From Epiperipatus broadwayi (lineage: Eukaryota > Onychophora > Udeonychophora > Euonychophora > Peripatidae): a stretch of 64,000 nucleotides of DNA. Both the position numbers and the translations under genes were made by a program. How positions within the stretch are numbered: position 1 is the stretch's first letter; the number at the start of each line of letters is the position of its first letter. The stretch is from NCBI GenBank assembly GCA_028023455.1, contig JAQFVV010012400.1:9786248-9850247 (forward strand), given 5' to 3'. Positions 50,985-63,270 of the stretch are shown here, piece after piece. Below the pieces are notes generated by a model. It had not been told where the DNA came from, did no database searches, and saw only the letters and a program-made list of their open reading frames with translations.

Positions 50985-51640
50985 TTATGGTTCATGGATA
51001 ATCATGGTATTATAATCATGATCTATTTGATTTTCTTCTGGATCGCGTTTTATGGGCTGCATTCCATTCGCTCTGGTTATTTTTTTTTTGCATACACTAT
51101 GTTCCTTGCTTTGTTGGGTGGTTTCATCATTGTTTCTCTGGCTCCCATTGGTATGATGGCAGCCATGTTCCACAGATATGAGGAATTGGGCCATTTCTGC
51201 TGTGTCACTGATGCGGCTAATCAATATCATTTCTTGTACCCAAATGGGGAGATTGAGTAGAATTATTCTAATTATCTGGCTATCAGAATATCTAAGTGAT
51301 GTTAGAGTTCTCATGCGGGCCACTTGCCATACAAAAAACTGGGTGTATGTCTCACTTTTATTTTCCTCATATTGTTTGGTTCTTAATACCTGTAGAATTC
51401 CTTCTTGGTGCTCTTCACTCCAAAATTGCCCCAGGATTGCTTCTTCATACTCTTTAAATGTTTTTGGTTTTCCTTTAATTGACCACCACCAGTTTTTGGC
51501 AGTCTTCTCCAAATAGTGACTTGCAATCATCACTTGCTCATCATTACTTGCTGGGTGACACAAAAAAACTGCCAAACTATCTAAGTGTTCCTGTGGACCT
51601 TCACCCAGTTCCCCATGAAACTTTTTTAATCTGTATAAAG
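50985..51640 (-). pseudogene. Gag-like protein of Ty3/gypsy element
   Basis: An open frame of at least 196 codons (ending at 50985) has features of retrotransposon gag capsid: an A..W......TFKEYEEAILGQFW block, a helix-rich middle (ARMRTLTSLRYSDSQII) and a basic tail. The open frame continues upstream of 51575 for about 20 codons (including HGELGEGPQEHLDSL). The true start is therefore probably upstream and unresolved, with a stop not far above. No CCHC zinc knuckle was seen in the C-terminal part, so nucleic-acid binding would depend on the basic tail, or the knuckle has been lost. Its neighbour in pol order is the protease. Confidence 0.82.
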
Positions 51641-52687
51641 TGTGTTATACTTGAAGATCCTTTAAGGTTACTTTGTTTGACTATTATTCTGGTATGCAGA
51701 GAAAAATGATGACTGATTGTTACTTTTCTTTTATGGATTGGCACACCTTCCCCCCATTCTCAACAGACTCCCCCTTGCTCCCCCATATCTGTACCCAATC
51801 TATACCTGATTTATTATATTTAGTGTTCTACTATGCCTGACTTTCCTCATTTTCTAAACTTTAGTTCAAAATTTTATATATATATTCAAGTATATTATTA
51901 TTTAATCTTTCTTGTCCTTCAGCCCTTTTGCTCAGTCTTTAGGTTTGGTTGTTCCTTTGCACCTGAAACATACTTAAAATTTTATTAATTCATATTAAAA
52001 TTATCAAAACGTGCATTACATAGTTGAGTACATATTGTGTGATTTATTAAATAATGCTCTCTATATAACTCATTAACTTTTGAAATCATTGTTTCTAATT
52101 TTTTTTTTTAGTTTATTCAATCTACCATCTAATGACAAAATTTATAATGGTATTACTACCGGGCGCCAGTCAAGAGGAGTAGATTGCTACAACACTATTT
52201 TACTAGATGATCAGCTTTTAATCAATTGTACATTTTTATGAATACATATTTTTATTTATGACAGCTGTACAGCAGTTCAGATGTATAATATAATAACATT
52301 ACTATTTGAAGCACATATCTTTTTTTACATTCTATGGGTGTGAAAGTATTTAAAAGCTGCCACTACTTTTCTTTCACCACCCCAAGAAAGTGTACATATA
52401 TATTTAAAACATTATTTATGGAAGAAGAACAAAATATCACATATATACTGAATATTGTTTATGTAAGAAAATTTTCATATATGATTGACATTATTGGGGA
52501 AATTATATACATATTAGTAATGACTTGTACCTAGTGTGTATAATATTTAAAAAAAAAAACATCTGAACTGGGTGTGCAAACCAAGAAAAAAAATTTACAC
52601 GTATTTTTATTTTTTTTAGAAAAAAAAACATTATATAAATACTGAAATCTATTATTCAGGGTTCTGCAGGGTGTAAAAGTAATTAAT
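51641..52687 (-). other. Retrotransposon leader region
   Basis: About 1 kb between the primer-binding site and gag on the element strand. It is AT-rich with short open frames and has no recognised protein. It would hold the 5' leader and packaging sequences. Confidence 0.6.
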
Positions 52688-52705
52688 AGCCCACATTGGA
52701 CGCCA
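52688..52705 (-). promoter_or_regulatory. Primer-binding site, tRNA-Lys-like
   Basis: The element strand reads TGGCGTCCAATGTGGGCT. From memory this matches about 14 of 18 positions of the site complementary to the 3' end of tRNA-Lys (CUU type). It lies 18 nt inside the LTR edge (gap 52706-52723) rather than next to it, which is unusual. Confidence 0.7.
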
Positions 52706-52723
52706 TACCCAGGGGAAAAAACC

Positions 52724-55700
52724 TGTACCGGTCGGTTTTGTCTGTTCATATAACAAGATCTAGCATCTAGGCAAAAGTACCTCGAGTCCAATCATGCGCA
52801 AGATACATAAGTCAGGAACACTCATGAACTCTGCCCTATTTGCCTATTTTCCAAATATACCAACTTATGAGCAACAATTCCAATGATACTGATCTAATTT
52901 ATTTTTACCCGCCGGCATCACAAAGTCGTGACACAAAAAGACTCTTATTTGAACTTTATTCATGTATAGAATATTATTATTAGCGATTTTCGATCATCTA
53001 GTAAATGAAACCTTTTATATAACATCAAAATTATTTCTATTCAATAACTGAAACAATGACTTAGGTATTTAGAAATATATATATATAAGATTTATTAAGT
53101 TAACTTGAAATATATTTATGATTGATTGCAAACGTTATTTGGGTTAAAATGTAAATAAAATGGATATTCATCTCCCTTAGACGACATTAACCTCTCTTAC
53201 AATGCTATAAAACGAACGTATTTAATCAGCAATAACAAATAATTTATGGCTTTGTTCTGATGCGGCTATTTATATGTCAATAATTTATAGATTGTATGGG
53301 ATACCTAAGATTTTTAATAATAGCGCTAGACTACAGTTACTTAAAGTTCTTTGAATCCACCATTAATAAAACAACAGCACTCGTACCAATACATAAGTTT
53401 ATTGAGTTTGATGACACTGGTAATTATATTTAATTAATATTTGCATTTGCGAATTAAGAACGTAGGTGGGAAGCTAATTTAGGAAATAATAATTATGGCA
53501 GAAATATCGTATCTGAAAGTGTGAATGAAATATAAAAAATGGCAATCCATTTAGCATAATCATAACAGTACGGTTTAGGAGCATTGATAGGCTTTAATGA
53601 GAATGAAATATGGGAGAGCGGTACGTGCATGATGGCAATGGAGAGATCTATACTGAGATCCAAGAAGGTGCTTCAATTTACAGTTAAAGAAGGCGACTCT
53701 CTGCAAACATTGGCAGGGTTGGGTCATAAACAACAAAGAATGCGCTTTATTGAATTGCCATAGGCTGGACTTTTGCCAGAGCGAACCCTATGCAATAATA
53801 TCTAGTGCTGAAGAAGTCCAAAGGGGTTTGCTAAACCTTGTCCTTGGTATTGGAAGTAAAAATGAAGGAAGCACAAATATATATAAAACTAAAGGCCGGT
53901 ATACACGTAACGCTTGAATTAATATAAAATATATATATACTTAAACTAAGAAATAAAGAATTATTACCTATCTTTATTGATAAAAACCCAGCATACCGGT
54001 ATGATTTGATTTACTACGTGGATATGAAAGAATTACACTTAATGCTAATATAGTAGCTCATAGAACTAGAGGATCCCCCCCCCCCCTTTATATAACTTTA
54101 AATTACACATAAACTTCCCACAACGTATAACTAATATAAATCTTTGGTTTTGAATGCTTTAATAAATAAATAATTTACATACTATTAAATATATATATAG
54201 TCGGTGGTGGTTAGTGATTTCAAGAAAGTAATATTAATTTAATCCATATAAATATATTTAAAGTTTTTTAGAAGTTGGCGCTATTATTTAATTAATAAAA
54301 AAAAACACATTTCTAAGAAAACAGATTTTTGCTTAGTTTTTTTTCAAAAACAACATTGTACAATAATTATCAGATTCTGATTTTATTCCCCAGACTTGCA
54401 GGCACCTGCTATAATAAGAATAACAAATTTGTTTTAAAAAATACTAGATTAGTCACTCTCTGAAAAAGGAAGGTTTTCTTTTATTAAAAGAGATAGCGTA
54501 AGCATTTGCGATTCTGGGGGAAATTATCGACATATAATTTAGTATATGAAAATATAAAATATCATAATGAAAATAAAGTATTGCCGCATAGACGTGAAAT
54601 TAAGAAATAATAATTATTCAGGAGAGGTTTAATGTAGGAGAGATTACAGCTAAGTTATATAGAAAGAACAAGGTACAATTGACTAAAAGGTAAGAATTTT
54701 ACAAATTAATTCATAATTAATATTAAATTTTACAAATAAAAAGGCTTTACAAAATGTTTAAAGAAATAGATAGGTGAGAGTTAAAATTATTCACGGTAAC
54801 TTTAAGAGTTTAGCAGCATTTGAAATGATTACCTCTGTACAAACTTGGCTGTTCTTTTGATGATTTTCAGATTTCCCTCGGAGAACTAGATCTAGTTTGA
54901 CGAGCATAATTATTGAGGCAGGTAGTAAATTCAGTATTTAGCAAACAGGCATATAGTTATAGTCTATGAGTATCGGAATCCATGGGCACAGATTTCAGGG
55001 AAGGCCATCTCGAATGGTGAGAAAGGTGAAGTGGATTTACTCACGACACCTTGAAATTAAATGAACGCAAATTTTTGGCAACTGCTCTCATTGACTGTCT
55101 TAGTTCCTCTGTTAAATTAATTCATAATTATCCCATGCCTTGGTATTTGTGGAATCCCTTCTTGATTGGTCATTGCTAATCATTTTCTTTAATCTAATTT
55201 CCAAAAGAATTTTTATACAAGCTTTTACCCATTGTGATGGAAGATGCTATTGTTAGATAAGTATTCAAACTGAAATTAATTTGATAAAAAAAATGTTTGT
55301 GACAAAAGTAAATCAATTAAGTTTAGTTTCTAATTTTGATTTTAGATAAACTTTTAATTAAATTTATTTTAGAAGATTATACAAGATTACGTTTCTCACC
55401 TTTAATTAATTTTGACTAATTACAATCGCATCTTCCATATTGGAATTAAAAGAAAAGTAGAATTTAATAGCAAAAACAATTTAAAAACAAAATTTTATAG
55501 AATGACATATAACAAACTTTTTGTAGTAATTATTTGTTCATTATGTTTGCCTCTACAATATCTCTGTATAAGAGCTGCAATCAATAAATAATTACTATAA
55601 CTTCTTATAAAATAAAAAAATACAGAACATATAATATATTTTGATATTATAAGTCTGTTATAATTAATCCCCCATTACCTATTGCGTATACATATTCCCT

Positions 55701-55938
55701 CTTTAAATACTATATTTATTACTTTTATTTTTTTTGTGTGTGCGTATTTAAATTCAGATATTTATGCATATGTCTTCGTTAATAAGTATGTTAGTTAATA
55801 ATAATAATAATAAAAAAAAAGAACAAAAATGTGTTAGTGTACGGAATATATACGCAAGAATAGGGTTTGAATTTAGCTTGGTAGCGGAAGATTTGAGGTG
55901 GGCTGTGAAGTGCAATCTGAATCTCAGATTCCACTTCA
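52724..55938 (-). repeat. 5' LTR (3215 bp)
   Basis: Direct copy of 44394-47550 with the same TG...CA ends. It contains an extra ~50 bp (about 55379-55427) and a longer C run (near 54075) than the other LTR. As the upstream LTR for the minus-strand genes it should carry the element promoter; I could not place the transcription start. Confidence 0.93.
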
Positions 55939-56120
55939 GTATTTCATACTAAACCAGCAATCATCAGTTGGTCCAGATTATCATCTCTACACTTATATGC
56001 AATAAGTGCTCAGATATATATTAAGATAACCAATCTTCATACTTTAATGGACAGGCTTTCAATCTACTCCACACTCCAACTCCTCAACCATTCATCCAAT
56101 TGAATATCTGGTGATGGAAC
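55939..56120. mobile_element. Right part of TIR element split by LTR retrotransposon
   Basis: From the base after the LTR, the sequence aligns with about 20044-20225 of the intact TIR element. Shared landmarks are GTATT, ACCAGCA, TCAT, AGTGCTC, ATATTAAGATA, ACTTTAATGGACA and ATGATGGAAC or close variants. The right TIR itself was not found, so the copy is truncated after about 56120. Confidence 0.75.
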
Positions 56121-57790
56121 GTAATAGTAAATTTCTAGAAATATTTCCTTATTTTAATTACGAGACTATAGGATTTTAGATTAACAAAAAATATCTTTTG
56201 TTAATTTGCTATTTTCATATAATGATTATTTCAGTTTAAAACTGTATCTGTATGTTTATTTGATAAATAAATCTAACAAATTACACTGTATGGTAAATGA
56301 GTAGCAATTTTCAGAATTTTAATTTATTTAATAATTTTGTTTGTTTATAGTTTATTTTATAAGTTAAAAAAATGTGTTGATTTTGTAATATAATAATAAT
56401 TTATTTTATTTTGCATGAAATTTTTTAAAACTGAGAATTAATTGTTTTTTTCAAAAACAGTTAAAAAAGTATCATTTTTTAAACAAAATGCTTATATCAA
56501 AACTAAATGTGAATTTTATTTATGGATAAGTTTGTATTGTAGAAGAAATGATTATAAATATCGGCTTCAACAATAACCACTTGCAAAGAAATATGGCCAT
56601 TCTAACTCAGAGAGAGAGAAAGTTATTTTTAAAATTAATTTAATTTCCTCTTTATGAATCATCACTTGTAAAAAGAATCGTGCATAGAGAATATTTTACA
56701 ATATTTTAATATGTATGGAGTTTAAAACAATAACAAATATTTAAATATAAAACATTTGAAAATAATAACAATAACAGTGATGATGAGCCTAACTTGGACT
56801 TGTGTTCCAAATTCATCTGAGTCAAATGGCAATGATGGCATTAATTTAAGAAAAATTTAAAAAATAGAATAGAAAATGTAGTTAACATGTTAAAATCTTG
56901 CCTTCACTATATGCAATATGTCCTTGTTTAATATCTTAGCTATGGCAAGAATTACATATTACACCTCCATAGTAATATATACAAAAAGCATTTGCCAATT
57001 ATATTTAATCACTTTGTAGGAAAGTCACTCTGGGAAGAACTGTCCGCAGTCTCACTAAAACAGTTTCAGAGATCACTGTCACAAACAGTCTGGAGTCACA
57101 CAATCTTCACATATTCATAATTCAAAAGACTCAACATGATTTCATTGAGATCTAGTCTTCTCAAATTTAGGAATAGCTTGCAAAATTACCCCTACAGATT
57201 AGACCACCTCCATGCACTGCATATTGAGGACTTTTCTTGCACCACTATTATCTATCCACAACCTGAATTTCTGTCCTCCAAAAAAACAAACAAATTTGAC
57301 AGTTGGGACATCTATGCATTTCTATAACCTATTATTTAGTATAATCCTAAACTTCTTACTAGATATGATTAATAACTTTTCTGTAAATTTAAATTCTGAT
57401 CTTTTTAGCCAAAGTACTTTAATTTTCTCTTAAAAATAAACTTTGAATCATTTTCTATCTTATATTTTTTACTTTCAAGATACAGAGAATTTGCATTCTC
57501 TTTGTCACCAAGAGTCTGAATTGTAACATCATGTATTTTTCAAATGTTCTAGTTTTGTTTATATTCATGAGTTGATTACAACACTTCTCAAGAATAAAGA
57601 AACTAAACCCATTATATATTTGAATCTTTTTCTAAGAGTTCTTTTGTGAATATCCATAGCATTATGTTCATCACATATGCACCATGATACACAAAATACA
57701 CTTTTATATATAACAATATTCCAAGAAAGCATCATTCTTGTTATAATCCTCCCTTCCTTCAGAAATGGACTATTCCAGATTTCTTTTTTA
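56121..57790. other. AT-rich DNA, some higher-G+C patches
   Basis: The patch at about 57015-57290 is richer in G+C and may be a decayed mobile element, but no domain was recognised in either strand. Confidence 0.45.
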
Positions 57791-58400
57791 TCTGATTGGA
57801 TTAAGCATTGTTTGCTGCTGGCCAATAGGCTGATGTACAGCTAAACACATAGATAGCCAATGATTAGTACAGGCCAATAAGCAGTGATGCTCGCTGAATT
57901 TGAATATTTTCAGTAAGGTCAGGGATCTGGCTATAAATAGTCAGCCTTTTGTGAGAACAGGGAGAGAACATCTGTCTGACCTACAAAGACAGTACATGTT
58001 TTCCCAGGGAAGCCTTGCTAACCTGAACAGCAGTAAGCGTTCCCACAATGGCAGTATGCTATTTGTCCATGCAGCTAGTGAAGTCAACAGAGGGACCAGA
58101 TGCTGCTACGATTACTGGTGACTCAAGCCAAGCTGTCTTGTACAGCTGGAAGAGTCATTCTCCCTACCCATGAGGCAAGCTATCAGCGTAGCTGGAAGCG
58201 GTAGAACCACAAAATCCGGATGCAAGAGTTTACATTATAACCATATTATTATGTATTGTATATATTTGTGAATATAATAAATATTATATTAATTGTAATA
58301 CTGATGTTACTATTATTTTCTGTAGGTTGCAAATCCAACAATACTAGTTTTGCTAATAAATTATAATTTTATTCATCAAAGAAAGTTGCTGATTGTAACA
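57791..58400 (+). promoter_or_regulatory. Promoter-like block, candidate solo LTR
   Basis: An inverted CCAAT box (ATTGG, within 57791-57800) and three CCAAT boxes (57822-57826, 57857-57861, 57874-57878) precede a good TATA box (TATAAATAG, 57932-57940). About 250 bp of relatively G+C-rich sequence and then AATAAA near 58276 follow. That arrangement (U3 promoter, R, polyadenylation signal) is typical of an LTR. A TGTT near 57809 and TAACA at 58396-58400 are possible termini, but no convincing target duplication was found. The alternative is a host gene promoter and first exon. A 73-codon + frame (57900-58121) has no recognisable domain. Confidence 0.45.
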
Positions 58401-61400
58401 CATTCATGAACACCTGTTCTCAGATGTGGCTATCATCAAGCTTATAACATGATGCAGTAATCTCCTATGGAAAAAAATCTTCAAGAGATAGCAAATAACA
58501 GGCTGTTAATTTTTAAATTATACTCGATGTTTACATTTCTTTAAGAAAAAAAAAAGATCGAAATATCTAAAAAAATATTTATTTTAATTCTTCCTAGATT
58601 TGTATTGTGTTCTGTATCCAATTGCTTTGCATATGGAGAAAGAAAGAAAATAATAAGATCCTTTGAAAAATAATAGTAATGGTGATGATGATGCATTGTA
58701 GATGAGTTTTGCTTTGATTATATAAAGACATCTGTAAATTACAAATACATCTACGCGTAAAACTCAGATTCATTATTCTGTTTATTTTGGGTTGTATATA
58801 TATATGGATCATATAATGAAAGAATTGTATTATTAAATCATATTTTATTACATCTGCATGATTATTGAATTAGAAGGCTGTAAACATTTATGTTTTTATT
58901 TAAACTCATATCAGTTAATGTCAAAATCGCAAGCTAGTGGACATACATACAGTTTAATTCCAAATGCACTTGCTGGATAATTTGATTTACTTTGCTATAT
59001 CTGTCATAGATAAAACGTTTGAAATAAATTTTTTGTTGATCCTAATTACTTTAAAAAGTGGATATTATTTAATAATATATATATTTGTATTGATTGATTG
59101 ATTGCCTTATACAAATATTTTTTAATCTTGTCTTGAAAATGTATTTCCTTCTCCCCTCTTCTCATATGAGTTCTTTAATTGAATTCTTGGCTATATAGAA
59201 ATTGTTTTGTTTCTTTTTAGTTTCAAATCAGTTTTTTTTTTTTTTTTTAAATATTTTACTTGTAAAACTTGAGAATTTTATATAAAAGTTTTGATAATAA
59301 AATAACCACCATGTTTTATTTATGATGACAAATAATAAAGATCGCCAGGTGAAAATAATATGTATATATGGTGGCTAATTGTAATTCACAAAATATGAAA
59401 TGCTAAGAAAAAAAGAATTTTGAGAGGAATGATAAAAAGGGAGCACAAAAGATGATCATAGATGGAAGAGAATAATGTAATATCAAAAATATAAATAGAA
59501 GTCGTGAGGAAAGTAAAGAAAAAAAAGGAAAAAAAAATAAAAAGTAGGAGATAATTAAATTCTTAGAAAAATGGTGTTTGAATAAAAATAATGAAATCTT
59601 AGTCAATAAACATTATCATAATTGAAAATCAAAGATAATAGAAAAATTATTTTTAAAAAGCTGATGGAGTTTTAAATACACGTTTACTCTGCTTAGCAGG
59701 GCAATTGGTTCTCCAAAACTCATCATTATGCAAGATTATCACATAAAGATCAAGTAGTTATCATGGTTTCCTATGGGAAAAAATTTGACTAATTACTCCA
59801 GCTAAAAAATACATTATAAGCTGTGAACTAACAACTTAATCTACTATATATAATAACTAAAAAATTCCCTTAATGTACATTATATGCTTGTGTAAACTGT
59901 GCTATGTGTATTATGCAAGTATATAATTAAAATATGTGTATATGCATGATAATGTGACTTAAATGTATGTAAAAACACTTATCTTAAAGTTGTTCTTTCT
60001 GTAATCCATTCATCACTCATAATTATCTAATTTTCTGAATCATGAATTTCTTATTCTAAGGTCCATTGTTGTCTTCTAAATCCTTTGATGATCTTGGGTT
60101 TTTTGGAAAAATGCACCAGATGATGACTGAGGATCTAGAAAAAGTTTAGAATGTATGGTTGGTGTGCTTCTTGGATTTTTTTTATATATGGAATGTCAAG
60201 ATTTCATGATTTTGGAAAGTTTGGATACACCAATGATGGTTTGAACAATTTGTTCTATTTTGCCTTTGATTTTAAAACTAATGGCAACAGTAAATGTGGA
60301 TAAACCCAAAAACAAATTATACAATTTCTTTCTCTTTCTAGTTGCCTTAAGACCTACATTTCTGTTTCCAAGCTCAGATATTTTCTTGAGTTTTTCATAA
60401 TATATTAGTTGCAACCATGATTCTAATTGAAAATGCATGTAGCTATAAACTTTTAAACAGAATTTCTAGAAAAAAAATTGTATCTTTTATCTGTTCAAAA
60501 GTACAGCAAAATGGATGAGAAAATGAAAGTCAACTAGCAGTTAACAATTTTTTTGTGTTCCTCTGCGCAATTGTTTTTCATTATGCTGAAAAAAATTTAT
60601 ACTGAAAATTTTTTTTTAAAATTTGTACTATACTATATTACATTATTTATATGAAATTATTTAGAATTTAAAAAAGTTGTTTAATAATAATTTATTTAAT
60701 TGATCATAAGACTTTTTATTTATCATTAGTGTATGAGTAGGAAAATTAGCATAGTATACATTGTCAAAATGATTTAAAAAAAAAAAAAAATCCAAAATAT
60801 TAAAAAAGAAAAAAATGCATTCTGTGTTGAATATTGTAATCAATATTTAAATCTTTTTTTTTTTTTGCAATATATACTATGCAGATCTAAAAGATCATTC
60901 TATATACAAATATGTATATTAGCTGTTGCATTTTTTTGTCACAAGATATCACATTTTATTAATGCAGTAGACATATTCTTTGAAATAATTTTAAAATTTT
61001 TCTGACAATGCAGTCAAACTATTTAAATAAATATTAAAGGTATGAATCCTTTTCAATTATTTGTACACAATTTTGCATCCTTTTTTTAAAACCAAAAATA
61101 CATTTATGTTAAAAGTTTTATGCTAAATAAAATTTTCATTTTTTTTGGCCAGTTCTACATTTTTATACATATGTGATAACATTGTGAGATGTTTTTAAAT
61201 TGAGCAAACGAGATCATATTATTTTTAATTTAGATTTAATAATTTTGATCATTATTATGAATTCATTTGGGGTTTTTTTTTTCATAATAACAATTATGAT
61301 AACTAAATTACAATATGATGATTGTTATTTTTGTCGCAAACAAAGTATTATTAGTAAAAATTTTAATCCATAAAAGTGAGTAAATATGGTATACAGTTTT

Positions 61401-61514
61401 AAAACTAATATACACATTTTAAAAAGTAATATGATATTATAAAGTTGTTGTTATATGTCATTAAAATATGGTTTTGGTTATTTATTGTACTGAAAAACTT
61501 TTTTAGGGGGCTTT
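58401..61514. other. AT-rich DNA, no gene recognised
   Basis: Only homopolymer and TA tracts were seen. Small open frames lack domains. Confidence 0.55.
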
Positions 61515-61610
61515 GTAATCATTAACAATAAAAATCTTTGGATATATCATTAATGAGGAACTTATTGTAATCATTAACAATAACAATCTTTGGATATATC
61601 ATCATTAATC
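61515..61610. repeat. 52-bp tandem duplication
   Basis: GTAATCATTAACAATAA.AATCTTTGGATATATCAT occurs from 61515 and again from 61567, with one mismatch across the shared core. Confidence 0.9.
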
Positions 61611-61988
61611 ATATTTTAAGTTTATAATCAAAATATTGTATAGACATTAATGCGAATAAACTCTGTATTGTACTGTTTCAATATAAAAGTTACTATTTTG
61701 CTTTTGGACGACATAGCCTTAACAACTATCCTATACATCATTAGTCTTAAAAAATGGCCACCCAAAAGAAAATTTAATTTTTTTTTATGATTATTATAGT
61801 GAATAATCAATTGTAAATCAAATAGTGAGCACAAATTAATGATGATTGCTATTATCAGTTCTTGCATAAAGGAGAAGTGCTATGTGGGGATATAGATGTA
61901 TAAAATTATCTAATAAATTCCTTATTTTTATCTCGTGGACAATTAGAAATTAATAAAATTATGTAACAGATCAAGAACATAAATAAAG
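61611..61988. other. AT-rich DNA, no gene seen
   Basis: No gene, RNA or repeat was recognised. The minus-strand open frame here has no domain. Confidence 0.5.
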
Positions 61989-62041
61989 TTTCAAAATAAT
62001 ATGAAAAATAAAATTTCAAAATAATATGAAAAATAAAATTA
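61989..62041. repeat. 25-bp tandem duplication
   Basis: TTTCAAAATAATATGAAAAA is repeated with a 25-bp period (61990 and 62015) and the two units are identical. Confidence 0.9.
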
Positions 62042-63149
62042 ATAACTAATTACACTATAGTAAATAAATCAATACACTCAATAGGCGAAAGGGTTACAAG
62101 AGATAAGTATTTTATTATATAATAATAATGATTTTAATTTTTTTTTAAATATATATTTTATTCTTTACATATTATTATATGTCATTACAAAGCTGGTATA
62201 CAAAAAAAAAACCTTAATTGTTAAATATACAGATATAAAAACAAATGTTTAATACATAGAATATTTGTTAATGTCAATTCAACAGATATTGAAATGAATA
62301 GTCATTGTTTTATTTAATATATGATGTAGTATATAAGCCTTCAGCAATCCGCAAAAATTTAAAGTCACAAAGATTATATAACGAGGGATAAGAGATTTAT
62401 AATTGCATTATTATGACCTTTTCAATTCAGTGATTCTCAACTGCATGTTATCATAGATTCTTTGTTGATGTTGCTGTCACTTTCAGCTCCCCTCCTGCTA
62501 TTACCTAAAATTTTATTTTGCTGGTTCTATGTTAATTCGATGGTAGAAACTGGAACTAAAGTAAATATTGATTTGTTAGTTTAAAAAAAACAACAACTGT
62601 AGATGTCATTATTCTAAAGAGAAAATATTACAAATGAAGTGACAATACTGCTGATTGGTAAACTTTACTGGTAAATTCTTTATTGTTGTTATTAATGAGC
62701 AAAAAAAATTGTATATTTTCTATAGTTTCTTTAAATATAAAAACATTGTGCTATATAAATAAAAATACTTACATACGTTTAAGATTTCATCTAATAATGG
62801 CATATCGTAAACTGCAAAAATTTCTCAAACATCATTAACAAAAATCATATGATAGGTAATTTAAAATGATTAATTAAATCTTCACATTCTTAGTTCCAAA
62901 TACTTCAGTTTAACCCATACATATAGCTTGGGTGAAAAAAGATAGAGTGGATCCATTCTGTCTTTTAAAAAGACTTTATCTTGTGTTTGGAGAGTATTCA
63001 TTATAAATAGCGTTCCATCTGTAAAGCGCATGTGCCATGATGTAAGCTACATTATTATTATTATATTAACTATTAAAAAAGAATTATTTTCTTACATTTT
63101 TATTTGAAGGTGTTTTATTTTTAAAAATATAATAATAAGAGATTTGTAA
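62042..63149. other. AT-rich DNA; possible hAT terminus at 62428
   Basis: CAGTGATTCTCAAC at 62428 resembles the CAGNGGTTCTCAACC ends of many hAT elements, but no matching inverted end was located. Nothing else was recognised. Confidence 0.4.
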
Positions 63150-63270
63150 TAATAGTAAAAATACAAAACTCTCTCCATACAGTAGTGTCACCCTGTGCCA
63201 ACCAGAGTAATCAATGGATGCTATTATGAGATAGTGATCATGTGATACTTAATGGTTTAATAGTAAAAAT
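63150..63270. mobile_element. End-conserved retroposon, copy D (95 bp)
   Basis: Perfect 13-bp repeats TAATAGTAAAAAT lie at 63150-63162 and 63258-63270. The 95 bp between them comprise the family's left segment (CTCTCCATACAGTAGTGTCA through ATCAATGGATG) followed almost directly by its right end (GATAGTGATCATGTGATAC). The long interior of copies A and B is absent. Confidence 0.85.

Larger units (their letters stand above)
44394..55938 (-). mobile_element. Ty3/gypsy LTR retrotransposon with ~3.2-kb LTRs
   Basis: Two direct repeats, 44394-47550 and 52724-55938, each starting TG and ending CA, bracket a 5173-bp interior. The interior encodes, on the minus strand and in order, gag, aspartic protease, reverse transcriptase, RNase H and integrase. 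This is the Ty3/gypsy (Metaviridae) order. A tRNA-Lys-like primer-binding site and a short polypurine tract lie at the expected ends. There is no room for an envelope gene between integrase and the 3' LTR (about 300 bp). LTRs make up more than half of the element. Coding frames are interrupted repeatedly, so this copy cannot make a full polyprotein. It lies inside a TIR element. Confidence 0.93.

Noticed and set aside
48673-51709. Several + strand frames of 60-112 codons
   Set aside because: They are antisense to gag and pol of the LTR element, whose conserved motifs are all on the minus strand.
62428-62441. hAT-like terminal sequence CAGTGATTCTCAAC
   Set aside because: No matching inverted end or 8-bp duplication was found, so an element could not be bounded.
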